NCBI GenBank assembly: GCA_965279195.1
Contig: CBDIHP010000035.1
Coordinates: 149,637-213,636 of the forward strand
Source: CBDIHP01 sp965279195
Lineage (GTDB): Bacteria > Planctomycetota > Planctomycetia > Isosphaerales > Isosphaeraceae
Direction: 5' to 3'
Length of the DNA stretch: 64,000 bases
Part shown: positions 1 to 9,348 of the stretch, one piece after another
Numbering within the stretch: position 1 is the first letter of the stretch
How the letters are laid out: each line of letters begins with the position of its first letter
Notes under the pieces: model-generated
What the model was told of the DNA's origin: nothing
The model's database searches: none
The model's input: only the letters and a program-made list of their open reading frames with translations
Made by a program: the position numbers and the translations under genes

Positions 1-815
1 GCCTGAACCCGCGCCAGGCGGCCCTCTTGCTCTACTGCTTCTCGGGCTTCCTCTGCGGCGTGGTGCTGCTGGGCGTGGCGCTGCGGTCGGAGTTCCTGGC
101 GCTCCTGCTGGGGATCTCGGGCTGCCTGGCGTTCCTCCTGATCCTGACCAGCCGGCGGAACGAACTGGCGACCCTCCGGGCCGACTTCCTGGCGAGGCTC
201 GCTCGGGGCAAGCAGGAGCGGCAGGCGGCCAAGGTCACCTGGGAGGCGATCCAGCGGATCGAGCTCTGCGACACGGTCGAGAAGATCTGGTTCATCGTCG
301 AGGAGGCGACGGCCCGGCTGGGCTGCGACCACCTGCACCTGAACTGCCGGCGCGACGGGCGATCGGTCTTCGAGCGCCAGAGCGGCGAGTACTCGGGCCT
401 GGACCACGAGGGGCCGATGTCGGGGCCGACGGCGACCTTCCGACTGTCCTCGGGTCGGGACCTGCAACTGATCGTCTCGCTGCACCAGGTGGCGGAGTCG
501 GAGCTGGCGGCGGACATCGCCTTCCGGTTCCTGCAACGCCTGTCGCTGGCCACGGCCGAGCGGCTGGAACGCCTGTTGGGCGAAGGGTTCGCGGGCCAGG
601 CCAACCCCTGGTCCACCCCCATGACGCCGGTCACCCCCCGGCCCGTCGAGGAGCGGCTCGCCGCCCGCCCGGATGTCGGGTCGGTCGAGGCCGAATCCGG
701 CAGCACCGACGAGGCCCCGACCCCCGACCCGGCCTCACCCCGGCTGAGCTGGCTCCGCGAGGCCCTCGGCTGGTCCCCCGCGCCGGTCGCCCGGCGGACC
801 CTCGGCGAAGAGTGA
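1..815 (+). CDS. WecA/MraY-like phosphoglycosyltransferase, C-terminal part (5' end outside window)
   Basis: This is the end of a gene that begins before the window; the frame is open from base 3. The first visible residues (LNPRQAALLLYCFSGFLCG) and the hydrophobic stretch after them look like the last membrane helices of the family-4 glycosyltransferases (WecA/TagO), which load a sugar phosphate onto undecaprenyl phosphate. About 190 cytoplasmic residues follow, with a GAF-like pattern (about 60-190) and then a Pro-rich tail. Such an extension is not part of classical WecA. It lies 35 bases upstream of the chain-length/tyrosine-kinase gene, which fits priming of EPS synthesis. The enzyme assignment is inferred from a short piece; the catalytic loops are not in the window. 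Confidence 0.6.
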   Translation, partial: LNPRQAALLLYCFSGFLCGVVLLGVALRSEFLALLLGISGCLAFLLILTSRRNELATLRADFLARLARGKQERQAAKVTWEAIQRIELCDTVEKIWFIVEEATARLGCDHLHLNCRRDGRSVFERQSGEYSGLDHEGPMSGPTATFRLSSGRDLQLIVSLHQVAESELAADIAFRFLQRLSLATAERLERLLGEGFAGQANPWSTPMTPVTPRPVEERLAARPDVGSVEAESGSTDEAPTPDPASPRLSWLREALGWSPAPVARRTLGEE

Positions 816-850
816 TCGCCCGACCGATCCGATAAGGAGAACCGCGATCC

Positions 851-3094
851 ATGGACGGACTCGTGCCCTATGCCTCCGGCCCGCCCCTGCGGCCGTCGAC
901 GGCCCCGCTGACCGCCCATGCCCACGCGCATGCCGTCCACTACGCGGTCGGCCACTCCTCGGGCGAGGAGCATAACCCCCTGGCCAAGACCCCCGCCGAC
1001 TACCTCCGCGCCGTCCGGCAGCGGTTCTGGGTCGTCCTCGCCGTGGCCGCCCCGATCATCGTCGGTGCGACCCTGCTGGTCCTGCGGATGCCCGCGGTCT
1101 ACCAGGTCACGGCCGAGGTCATCATCGAGCCGCCCCGACCGAATTCGTCGGTCATCAGCATCGTCAACCCGAACCTCGCCCCAAAGAGCGAGGACGGGGA
1201 CGACAAGTTCATGGCCAATAAGATCACCCTCCTGCGCAGCAAGAGCCTGATCCAGAGCGTCCTGAGCGACCCGGCCCTGGGCTTCGTCGCCCTGCCGGGC
1301 AGCGACGACCCGGCCGGCGAGGTCAGCCTCAAACTAACGACCCGGAACATCCCCAAGACCAATTTCGTGCAGGTCTCGCTCGAAGGGGATGACCCGCTCC
1401 GGACGACCCGGCTCCTGAACTACCTCCTGGACAAGTTCAAGGAGAAGGTCCAGCTCGAGAGCAATGACTCGATCGAGACCTCCAAGCAGATCGTCAACAC
1501 CAGCCTGGGGACCTTGAACGCCGAGCTGAAGGCCCTGGACACCAAGCTCTACGAGCTGATCCGCAGCTCGAACTCCATCGGGATCGGCGGCAAGTCGATC
1601 AAGATGCAGGAATTCGAGAACCTCGGCGACCTCGTCCGGGCCAAGAAGGCCGAGTACGAGAGCCTGTCCCGCAATTTCCAGCTCAAGGACATGGACCATC
1701 CCCAGGGGGCGAATCCTTACCAGGGGCAGATCGAGAACCTCAAGCAGCGGATCCAGCTCAGGCAGAAGCAACTGAACAACGTCCGTCGCGCCGCCCGCAA
1801 CGCCGCCAGCGACCCCGCCTTCCTGAACGCCTACCAGGAACTCGCGACGCTGACCCAGCAACTCCACGAGCTGGAGACGCCCCAGGCCGATGTCTCGCAC
1901 GACCAGGCCGACTCGATCCTCGCCGGGGCCCGGGACGAAATCGCTCAGATCGACGACCAGCGCAAGGCGGCACTCCGGGAGATGAAAGATGCCTTGCCGG
2001 AGTACCAGGACTACCTGAAATACACCGACGCTCGCGAGCAGAAGGCCCGGCAGATCGCCGAGCTGAACGAGCAGCTGTCGGAGTTCGAGATCCTGTCGAA
2101 GACCCGGAACAGCCCGGTTACCGTCACGGTCCAGGCCTCAGAGCCGACCAGTCCGATCAAGCCCAAGCGGTCGCTCTACATCGCGGCGGCCGTCTTCTTC
2201 GCCTTCGGGCTGGGGATCGGCCTGGTCTGCCTGGTCGAGCACCTGGACCACTCGGTCAAGGTCCCCGAGCACCTCACCGCCGGGCTCGGCCTGCCGCTGT
2301 TCGGCGTGGTGCCCTGGATCCACCGCAGCGCCTTGAACCACAAGGGGGGGCACCTCTGGGTCCAGGGGGCCCTCGACTCCCACGAGGCCGACGCCTACCG
2401 GAACCTCCGGGCAAGCCTCCTCGGCGTGGCCTGCGCCAAGACCCGGCTCCGGACGATCCTGATCACCAGTGCCAAGTCGCACGAGGGCAAGTCCACCACC
2501 GCCCTGAACCTGGCCACCACCTGCGCCCGGGCCGGCGAACGGACCCTGCTCATGGACGTGGACCTCCGCCGCTCCAGCCTGGGGGACGTCTTCCCGGTGG
2601 ACGAGCACGAGCTGGGCCTGGTGGACGTCCTCAAGGGGGAACTCCCCTGGCAGCGGACGGTCATCTCGACCGACATCCCCAACCTCGACTTCCTGCCCAC
2701 CGGCAGCACCGCCGGGGTGCCGATCGAGGTCCTGGGCAGCCGGGAACTCCGGCAGTTGCTCATCTCCCTGTCCGAGCACCACTACGATCGGATCATCATC
2801 GACGGCCCGGCGATCCTCGGCCTGGCCGACTGCCGGATGCTCGGCCGGATGGTCGACGCCTCGGTCCTGGTCGTCCGCTCCGGGGCCCTGGAACTACGGC
2901 CCCTCCAGCGGGCCAAGGCGATGCTGGAGCAGTCGAAGGTCTGGATCGCGGGGGTCGTGTTCAACGGCGTGCGTGACGACCTCCAGAACTGGTCGAGCCT
3001 GGCCCCGGGGATGCCCCGACGGCTGTCTGGCCTCGAAGACGACGGGCTCGACGCCCCGGCGCCGCTGACCGCCCTGGCCGGCGAGTCGCACTGA
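851..3094 (+). CDS. Wzz/BY-kinase: polysaccharide co-polymerase fused to tyrosine autokinase
   Basis: The 747-residue protein has the layout of a polysaccharide co-polymerase with a fused bacterial tyrosine kinase, which controls chain length and export at the inner membrane. A first helix (about 59-80) is followed by a periplasmic coiled-coil Wzz region and a second helix (about 441-465). The cytoplasmic ATPase has Walker A (SAKSHEGKST, about 540-549), Walker A' (LLMDVDLRRS) and Walker B (IIIDGP, about 648). The start is supported by AAGGAG eight to ten bases upstream. The C-terminal tail after the ATPase contains no tyrosine, although BY-kinases normally end in a Tyr cluster that is autophosphorylated. 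Clustering with polymerase and exosortase genes supports a role in EPS. Confidence 0.9.
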   Translation: MDGLVPYASGPPLRPSTAPLTAHAHAHAVHYAVGHSSGEEHNPLAKTPADYLRAVRQRFWVVLAVAAPIIVGATLLVLRMPAVYQVTAEVIIEPPRPNSSVISIVNPNLAPKSEDGDDKFMANKITLLRSKSLIQSVLSDPALGFVALPGSDDPAGEVSLKLTTRNIPKTNFVQVSLEGDDPLRTTRLLNYLLDKFKEKVQLESNDSIETSKQIVNTSLGTLNAELKALDTKLYELIRSSNSIGIGGKSIKMQEFENLGDLVRAKKAEYESLSRNFQLKDMDHPQGANPYQGQIENLKQRIQLRQKQLNNVRRAARNAASDPAFLNAYQELATLTQQLHELETPQADVSHDQADSILAGARDEIAQIDDQRKAALREMKDALPEYQDYLKYTDAREQKARQIAELNEQLSEFEILSKTRNSPVTVTVQASEPTSPIKPKRSLYIAAAVFFAFGLGIGLVCLVEHLDHSVKVPEHLTAGLGLPLFGVVPWIHRSALNHKGGHLWVQGALDSHEADAYRNLRASLLGVACAKTRLRTILITSAKSHEGKSTTALNLATTCARAGERTLLMDVDLRRSSLGDVFPVDEHELGLVDVLKGELPWQRTVISTDIPNLDFLPTGSTAGVPIEVLGSRELRQLLISLSEHHYDRIIIDGPAILGLADCRMLGRMVDASVLVVRSGALELRPLQRAKAMLEQSKVWIAGVVFNGVRDDLQNWSSLAPGMPRRLSGLEDDGLDAPAPLTALAGESH

Positions 3095-3203
3095 CGGGCC
3101 CGATTTCGACCAACCCCATTGAGAGAACATCCCCGATGCGCGCCGGCCCCCGGGCCGACGCGGCCCTGGAGTCCCGCCGTTGTATCCTCTCCGCGTCCGC
3201 CTG

Positions 3204-4742
3204 ATGGTCCCCACCGAGCGTCTGCTCCAGGCGTCCTGGATCGCCCTCCTGGTGGGGGCGACCCTGGCGTTCGGCGGCGCGGTCTGGTGGGGCCGGCTGT
3301 TCATGGGGGGCCTGACCGCCGTCATCGTCCTGACCTGGCTGGCCCGGGTTGCGATCGAGGGCCGGCTCCGGGTCATCAAGTCGCCGGTGCCGATCCTGGG
3401 GGCGATGGTCCTCCTGCTGGGGATGTTCCAGCTCGTCTCGCTGCCGGGCTCGATCTCGTCCCGACTCTCCCCCGTGGCCAATGACGCCTACCGCCTGGGT
3501 GTGATCCCCCGCCTGGTGTCGGCCGACGACCCCGACGCCAAGCTGCCCGAGGCCGCGCCCGTGCGGACGCCCCTGTCGCTCGACCGGGCGGCCACGCTGC
3601 GTTGGGTGGTGGGTGCCTCGGCCTGCCTGGCGATCTTCCTGGTCGCCTCGCACTACACCGACCGGCTCCAGCGGACCTACGTCATCTGGGGGGCGGTCGT
3701 CGCGGCCTTCTTCGTGGTCAACCTGTTCGCCCTGATCCAGATCGGCGGCCAGACCCGGGGGTTCTACGGGGCCTACGCGCCGGGGCTCGGGCCGAAGTGG
3801 GCCCCGGGGCTGTCGGACCTCACCCGTCAGCCGGTCGGGACCGTGATCGTGCCGAGCCAGGACGCCGGGGCGGCGATCCCGTCGTGGCCGGTCACGAAGC
3901 TGGCCTCGCCCGAGCCGATCGCGGGGTTCCTCGACGGGCCCGGCGGCTACATGGCGACCGCCTCGCTCGGCCTGCCGCTGGCCTTCGCGATCCTGCTCCA
4001 GATACTCGCCCCGCGCGGCAGCCGGCTGTCGCTGGCCGAGCGGCTCCGGGCCGGCAACAAGGGGGGGCTGGTCGTGGTCCTGGGGGGGTTGACGCTCACC
4101 TCGGGGATCCTGGTCGGCCTGTTCGGCGGGCTCTACCTGGCCTGGCCGTTCCTGGTGGCGGTGGTCCTGATCGGGCTGCCGTCGGCCTGGCCCTCGGGCC
4201 TGCGATGGGCGGGGATGGGGATGACGGCCCTGGTGCTCCTGGCCATCGGCCTGGGGATCCTGCTGGGGGACGTCTGGCCGATGATCACCCCGGGCTGGCG
4301 TTCCCCCCGGATCGACCCGGCGATGCTGACGGCGGCCTGGAAGGACGCGCTCCGGATCTCGCGGGACTTCCCCCTGGTGGGGGTCGGCCTGGGGGGGTTC
4401 GCGACCATCCAGCCGTATTACAAGTCGCAGGCCATCAGCTCGAACACGGCGTTCAGCAGCCTCCTGCAGCTGTTCGCCGAGACGGGCGTGGTGGGGCTGG
4501 GGATCCTGGCCCTGGGCCTGCTCTGGTGCCTGTTCAAGCTGTTTCGGGCCTGCCGACGGGTGGGCTCTGCCGACTTCCCGGCGGCCTTCGGGTTGATCGG
4601 CACCGCGGCGTGCTTTAGCCTGGTTTCGGCCCTGCACGGGACGGTCGAGATGGCCTCGGTCGCCCTGGCCGCGAGCGCGGTGGCCGGCACGGCCCACCGC
4701 TGGCTGGCGGGCGGGACGGATCTGTTCCTGGAGCGCGATTGA
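3204..4742 (+). CDS. O-antigen ligase / Wzy-type polymerase family membrane protein
   Basis: This is a polytopic inner-membrane protein of about 512 residues with roughly ten to twelve hydrophobic segments. The motif FPLVGVGLGGFATIQPYY near residue 395 is the periplasmic loop signature of the Wzy_C (O-antigen ligase/polymerase) family. Such proteins join repeat units or attach finished polymer to an acceptor. ATG at 3204 is preferred over the in-frame TTG at 3180, although neither has a clear ribosome binding site. It sits between the BY-kinase and the FHA protein. A second, unrelated-looking polymerase is encoded at 13832-15184, so one of the two may act as ligase and the other as polymerase; the sequence alone does not say which. 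Confidence 0.82.
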   Translation: MVPTERLLQASWIALLVGATLAFGGAVWWGRLFMGGLTAVIVLTWLARVAIEGRLRVIKSPVPILGAMVLLLGMFQLVSLPGSISSRLSPVANDAYRLGVIPRLVSADDPDAKLPEAAPVRTPLSLDRAATLRWVVGASACLAIFLVASHYTDRLQRTYVIWGAVVAAFFVVNLFALIQIGGQTRGFYGAYAPGLGPKWAPGLSDLTRQPVGTVIVPSQDAGAAIPSWPVTKLASPEPIAGFLDGPGGYMATASLGLPLAFAILLQILAPRGSRLSLAERLRAGNKGGLVVVLGGLTLTSGILVGLFGGLYLAWPFLVAVVLIGLPSAWPSGLRWAGMGMTALVLLAIGLGILLGDVWPMITPGWRSPRIDPAMLTAAWKDALRISRDFPLVGVGLGGFATIQPYYKSQAISSNTAFSSLLQLFAETGVVGLGILALGLLWCLFKLFRACRRVGSADFPAAFGLIGTAACFSLVSALHGTVEMASVALAASAVAGTAHRWLAGGTDLFLERD

Positions 4743-4812
4743 GCCGCCCCTGATCGCGGCCCGGAATGAATCCGGGCCGGCCGGACGGACTCAAGGAGGA
4801 GTGGCCCCGACG

Positions 4813-7461
4813 ATGCCCGACACCGCGTTCCTGCACATCCAGGCGGACGGCGATCCGACGGCTCGCATCATCGAGCTGACGGTCGGCCCGATCCGGATCG
4901 GCCGGGGCGCCCACTGCGAGGTCCGGCTCGGGGAGCCCAGCCTGGCCGATGTCCAGTGCCTCCTGAAGCGCCGGGGGGCGTCGTGGCAGTTGCAGCCCGT
5001 CGGCCCGCCCGGCCCGGTCTGGGTCGAGGGCAAGCCGCTCGACCGCCAGCAGACCCTCGAACCGGGCGTGCCCGTGCGGGTGGGCGACCACTGGATCACG
5101 CTCCACGCCACCCCCAGCGACGGCTCGTGGGGCAGCTACGACATGCCGATCCCGGTCGAGACCCCCGGGGCCTCGGTCCACCGGATCGACCCCACCCTCT
5201 CGACCTTCGACGCCGACGCCGTCTCGGCCCGATCGGCCCGCAACCCCGAGCCCGCCCGGCCCGACCAGGGCGACCCCGAGTCGCTCGCCGCCGAGGCCGA
5301 ACGCCTGAAAGCCTGGCAGGACCGCCTGGAGCAGCGGGAGCGTTGGCTCCACGACCGCCGCGAGGAGCGGAAGTGGGAGGCCAGGCTCAAGGCCACCGGC
5401 GAGCAGCTCCGCGCCCGATCGGCCGCCACCAAGCCCCGGCCCGGACCCGCCGGCCGGCCCGAGCCGACCCCCGGCCCGGCCGCCTACAACCCGCCGCGAC
5501 CCGGCTACGGCCCCAAGCCCGCCGCGACGCCGCCGCCACGCCCGGCCCCGACCGCCCGGGCCCCGCAACGCCCGGCCGGGAACGCCCCGGCCCGGCCGCA
5601 GTCGCCGCCCGACTTCTCGGCCATCCTGTCGCTGCTCAAGGCGATGCCCCTCGACCTGCCTCCGCCGGTCGCGCCGCCCCTCGCGCCGTCCCGATCGGCC
5701 GAGGCCGACGAGCGTTACGAGGGCACCGAGGCCCCCCTGATCTCGGCCACCTTCGACGAGGTCGACGCCCTCTGCGCCGAGGCCGCCAAGGCCACCTTCC
5801 TCGACCCCGAGGTCGAGCCCGTCGCCGCCCCTCCGCAGCCGGAATTGCGGGTCGCCGACACCCCGGTCGAGGAGCCCGAGCCCACGGTTGAGGCCGAGCC
5901 GGAACCCGAGATCCAGGCCGAGGTCGCGGTCGAAGCTGTGCTGGCCACGGCCGAGGAGCACGTCTTCGAGATCGAGGCTGAGGACGAGCCGGCCCCGTTC
6001 GTGGCGGTCCTCGCCCCGGCGGTCGTCGTGCCCGAACCGGAGCCGGTCGCCCCCGAACCGATCGCCGAGCCCGAGCCGCTGCCGGCCTCGAAGCCCGAGC
6101 CGGAACTCCTGGTCCAGCACGACTTCGACACCGGGACCTTCACGACCAGCTCGCAGGACTTCTACGCGGTCCCCCGGCCCGCCCCTGCGGTCACGCCGGC
6201 GGCCCCGGTGTTCGAGCCGGAGATGCCCGCCGGGCCCGGCCTGGCCGAGGCCCCCGAGGCCGACTGGCCGAGCGCCCGGACGATCCTGGACTCGCAGGGG
6301 GTCAGGGAGTCGCGTGTGGTGCGTCGGGGCCGGGTGGTCCAGCGCGGGCCCCAGCCGACCACGCCGGTGGCGCCCGACGCCTGGGCGGTGCCGACCCGGA
6401 TCGGCGTGCCCCTGGCCGTCGCCGGGAGCCTCCTGATGATGGCCTTCGGGTTGGGCCTGAGCCTGCTCTGGGTCCAGGACGACTCGAAGGTCAAGCTGGC
6501 CGAACGCGCGGCCGCGACCGGCTTCGCGATGCCGGGCGAGGCCGCTTTGACCGCGCCGGGGGATCCCGAGCGGGCCTGGTACCGCACCACGGCCGCGAAC
6601 CTCGGCACCTGGGCCCGGTCGATCAGCCGGGCGGAGGAGTCGGACGCCCGGGAGTCGGACGTCCGGCGCGTGCTCGACTCGGCCCGGAGCATCGCCCCGC
6701 TGGATCCGGCCTCGCGGTTCGCCCAGTCTCAGCTCAACCGGGAGTCGGGCGACGGCAAGGAGCCGGAGCGCCTGGCCCCGGGCCAGAGCCGCGACCCCCT
6801 GCTGATGGCCTGGTCAGCCGGCCGCCTCAAGGCCGAGAACAAGCCCGAATCCAGCCAGGCCCTGTACCGCAAGGCCCTGGAGATCCTGGTCGCCTCGCCG
6901 ATCCGCGAGGCCGAGGCGACCGAGCGGGTCTTCGACGAGGACGCGCAGGTCCAGCGCTATGTGTTGCCGCGAGAGGCCCTGATCCGGGCGATCCTGCTCG
7001 ACCTGACGGGCAAGGCCGAGGCCCCGGTGGCCGAGTGGGAGAAGGCCCTGCCGCCGTCGTCGGTGGTGGCGGTCACGGCCGCCAAGCTGCTCCGGGAGAA
7101 GGGCCGGACCGACGCCGACCGGATGCTCGTGCTGGCCGCCGAGGCCCCGTCGCCCGGCGACCGCGACCCGTCCGTCCTGGCCGAGCACCACGCCGCGCAG
7201 GGCGAGGCCCTGGCGTTGCAGGCGAAGTGGGCCGAGGCCGAGGAGTCCTACCGAATGGCCATCGCGGCCATGACCGACCTGACCTCGAAGCGTCGGTTCC
7301 AGTTCAACCTGGCGAGGATCCTGGAGCGGGAAGGCAAGGACGCGGAGCGCAAGGATCTGCTCGAGGAGATCCGGGTCCGCGAGCCGGGGGACGAATTGAC
7401 CCGCCGGATCGAGGCCGGGGACGTCATCGTGTCGCCAACCGTCCGCCGACCCCGACAATGA
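4813..7461 (+). CDS. FHA domain - membrane anchor - TPR-like protein of the EPS locus
   Basis: The 882-residue protein starts with a forkhead-associated domain (about 5-100, core IRIGRGAHCEVRLGEPS), a phosphothreonine-binding module. A long Pro/Ala-rich and then Glu/Pro-rich linker follows (about 120-500), then one membrane helix (about 530-555, AVAGSLLMMAFGLGLSLLWV). The last 300 residues are rich in short helix pairs like TPRs, probably periplasmic. ATG 4813 is chosen because AAGGAGGA ends at 4800; the GTG at 4801 would sit directly on it. The architecture suggests a scaffold that reads a Ser/Thr-kinase signal inside and contacts polymer or assembly proteins outside. That role is inference from domains and position between polymerase and exosortase. 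Confidence 0.78.
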   Translation: MPDTAFLHIQADGDPTARIIELTVGPIRIGRGAHCEVRLGEPSLADVQCLLKRRGASWQLQPVGPPGPVWVEGKPLDRQQTLEPGVPVRVGDHWITLHATPSDGSWGSYDMPIPVETPGASVHRIDPTLSTFDADAVSARSARNPEPARPDQGDPESLAAEAERLKAWQDRLEQRERWLHDRREERKWEARLKATGEQLRARSAATKPRPGPAGRPEPTPGPAAYNPPRPGYGPKPAATPPPRPAPTARAPQRPAGNAPARPQSPPDFSAILSLLKAMPLDLPPPVAPPLAPSRSAEADERYEGTEAPLISATFDEVDALCAEAAKATFLDPEVEPVAAPPQPELRVADTPVEEPEPTVEAEPEPEIQAEVAVEAVLATAEEHVFEIEAEDEPAPFVAVLAPAVVVPEPEPVAPEPIAEPEPLPASKPEPELLVQHDFDTGTFTTSSQDFYAVPRPAPAVTPAAPVFEPEMPAGPGLAEAPEADWPSARTILDSQGVRESRVVRRGRVVQRGPQPTTPVAPDAWAVPTRIGVPLAVAGSLLMMAFGLGLSLLWVQDDSKVKLAERAAATGFAMPGEAALTAPGDPERAWYRTTAANLGTWARSISRAEESDARESDVRRVLDSARSIAPLDPASRFAQSQLNRESGDGKEPERLAPGQSRDPLLMAWSAGRLKAENKPESSQALYRKALEILVASPIREAEATERVFDEDAQVQRYVLPREALIRAILLDLTGKAEAPVAEWEKALPPSSVVAVTAAKLLREKGRTDADRMLVLAAEAPSPGDRDPSVLAEHHAAQGEALALQAKWAEAEESYRMAIAAMTDLTSKRRFQFNLARILEREGKDAERKDLLEEIRVREPGDELTRRIEAGDVIVSPTVRRPRQ

Positions 7462-7577
7462 TGCTGGTGGGTCGTTCGGAGCAGGGGGCCCCGGCCCGGA
7501 CGATCCCGACCCTCTCCTGACGCCCGGCTCCCCGGCCCGGCGTCGCCCCCGGCGTCACCCGCGCAGAGGATTTCGAG

Positions 7578-8522
7578 ATGGCCAGCGTCAGCGTGTCGCC
7601 GAGAGCCTCGGCGAGTGTCCCGATCCCCGCACCCGGTCTGGTCGACCTGGCCCGGAGGGCCTGGTCCGACGTCGACGGCCGGGCCCGGATACTGGGCGTG
7701 GCGGCGGCCCTGGGGTTCATGGCCGTCCTGTTCTGGCAGAACCTCGCCCACTTCTACCTGATCTGGTCCACCGACGATAACTACAGCCACGGGTTCCTGG
7801 TCCCGCTCATCAGCCTCTACTTCGCCAACGAGGCCGCCCGTCGCGGGCCGATCGCGATCCGAGGGGGGCTGTGGGTCGGGGCGTCGCTCCTGCTCGTGGC
7901 CATCCTGATGCGAATCGCCACGCTCCTGATCGTGGTCGGGATCCTCGGCGACTACGGGTTCATCGTCGGGCTGGCGGGGATCGTGGCGGTGGTCTGGGGG
8001 ATCGAGGCCCTCCGGCGGTTCGCCTTCGCGCTGGGGTTCCTGTTCTTCATGGTCCCCCTGCCGGTCAACCTCTACGCCGTGATCGCCTCGCCGTTGCAGC
8101 TCATGGTGAGCCAGGTGGCGAGCAGCCTCCTGAATCTCCAGGGGATCCCCGCGCTCTGCGTCGGGAACCTGATCACGCTGCCGGGCGACAACCAGATGTT
8201 CGTGGCCGAGGCGTGCAGCGGGATGCGTCAATTGACGGGATTCCTGGCCCTGACGACCGCCTGGGCGTACCTCTCGGAGCGGCCGTGGTGGCATCGGGTG
8301 ATCCTGATCGGCTCGTCGATCCCGATCGCCATGCTGGCCAACGTGATCCGGGTCACCCTGACCGGGATGATCAGCCATTACGTCAACCCCCAGTTCACCA
8401 TGGGGGCGTTCCACACGGCCGAGGGGCTCCTGATGATGGGCTTCGGGCTTTACCTGCTTTACGTCCAGAGCTGGGTCCTGGAGCAGGTCTCGGCCCTGGC
8501 GGGCGGCCGCGATCGGGCTTGA
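7578..8522 (+). CDS. Exosortase (exosortase/archaeosortase family, planctomycete type)
   Basis: This is a 314-residue membrane protein with about eight hydrophobic helices. The family's catalytic residues are visible: Cys213 in EACSGMRQ, Arg258 in NVIRV and His279 in AFHTAEG. Exosortases are transpeptidase-like membrane enzymes that process proteins carrying a C-terminal sorting signal (PEP-CTERM and relatives), in genomes that also make EPS. AGAGGAT upstream of the ATG supports the start. The EpsI-family gene follows 62 bases later. It probably belongs to the planctomycete-specific subfamily sometimes named XrtU, but the subfamily was not tested. No protein with a recognisable PEP-CTERM tail is encoded in the window. 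Confidence 0.93.
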   Translation: MASVSVSPRASASVPIPAPGLVDLARRAWSDVDGRARILGVAAALGFMAVLFWQNLAHFYLIWSTDDNYSHGFLVPLISLYFANEAARRGPIAIRGGLWVGASLLLVAILMRIATLLIVVGILGDYGFIVGLAGIVAVVWGIEALRRFAFALGFLFFMVPLPVNLYAVIASPLQLMVSQVASSLLNLQGIPALCVGNLITLPGDNQMFVAEACSGMRQLTGFLALTTAWAYLSERPWWHRVILIGSSIPIAMLANVIRVTLTGMISHYVNPQFTMGAFHTAEGLLMMGFGLYLLYVQSWVLEQVSALAGGRDRA

Positions 8523-8584
8523 TCTGCCCGGCGGCCATCCCTTCCCCTGGAATTCACTTCTCCGACTCAAATAAGGCCAGTTCG

Positions 8585-9259
8585 ATGCAGACCAAGCTCC
8601 GACTCGGGCTCTGCCTGGGGATCCTCCTGCTGGGCACCACCAGCCTGTTCGGCCTGGAACGGCTGCACCCGACCGAGCGGACGGCGCTCCGGAAACCGTT
8701 GAACAGCCTGCCGCATCGGATCGGCGCCTGGGAGGGTCGGGACGTCGAGATGGACCCGGAGATCGTCCGGCAGTCGCAGGCCAGCGAGTACGTGAACCGG
8801 ACCTACGAGAGCCCGAGGTTCCCCGGCCAGAAGCTGGCCCTGTGGGTCAACTACTCGCTCGAAGGGCTGAACATGCGGCACTCGCCGGAGATCTGCCTGC
8901 CGTCGGGGGGCTGGAAGAAAATCGAGTCGGCGACCTCGGTGCTGGCGCTGGGGGCCGGCGATGGTAAGATGATCCGCGTGAGTCGACTGGGCTACGGCCA
9001 AGGTGAACTGGTCCAGGGCATCGGGTTCTGGTACTACATCTTCGGCGAGAGTCGCCTGGAGCACTGGGTCCGGACCCTGCCGATCACCAGCCGCAGCAGT
9101 CACGGTCGGACGACCCGGGGCTCCGGATTGACCGTCGAGGTCTTCTGGCCCGGCGACCTGGAGAAGGATTCCCCGGCGTTCCGCGACTTCGCCGCGGCCC
9201 TGCTCCGGGAGCTGGAGCCCATCCTCCCCGCCGATCGGGACACCTACCACGTCCCCTGA
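8585..9259 (+). CDS. Exosortase-associated EpsI-family protein
   Basis: The 224-residue product has an N-terminal hydrophobic segment (about 7-23) followed by a DUF3485/EpsI-type domain. The family signature HSPEICLPSGGW is present near residue 100, and a second conserved block GFWYYIFGE follows. In many bacteria EpsI is fused to, or encoded right after, the exosortase, as it is here. Its biochemical role is not settled; it is thought to act on the envelope side with the exosortase in EPS biogenesis. AAGG nine bases before the ATG supports the start. Confidence 0.9.
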   Translation: MQTKLRLGLCLGILLLGTTSLFGLERLHPTERTALRKPLNSLPHRIGAWEGRDVEMDPEIVRQSQASEYVNRTYESPRFPGQKLALWVNYSLEGLNMRHSPEICLPSGGWKKIESATSVLALGAGDGKMIRVSRLGYGQGELVQGIGFWYYIFGESRLEHWVRTLPITSRSSHGRTTRGSGLTVEVFWPGDLEKDSPAFRDFAAALLRELEPILPADRDTYHVP

Positions 9260-9348
9260 TTCGATCGACACTTCGAAGACGTGGCGCAACCCATCCCCGG
9301 GACGGACCTTCGGGGACGAGACCGGCCGAGAGCCTCAAGGAACCTTAC

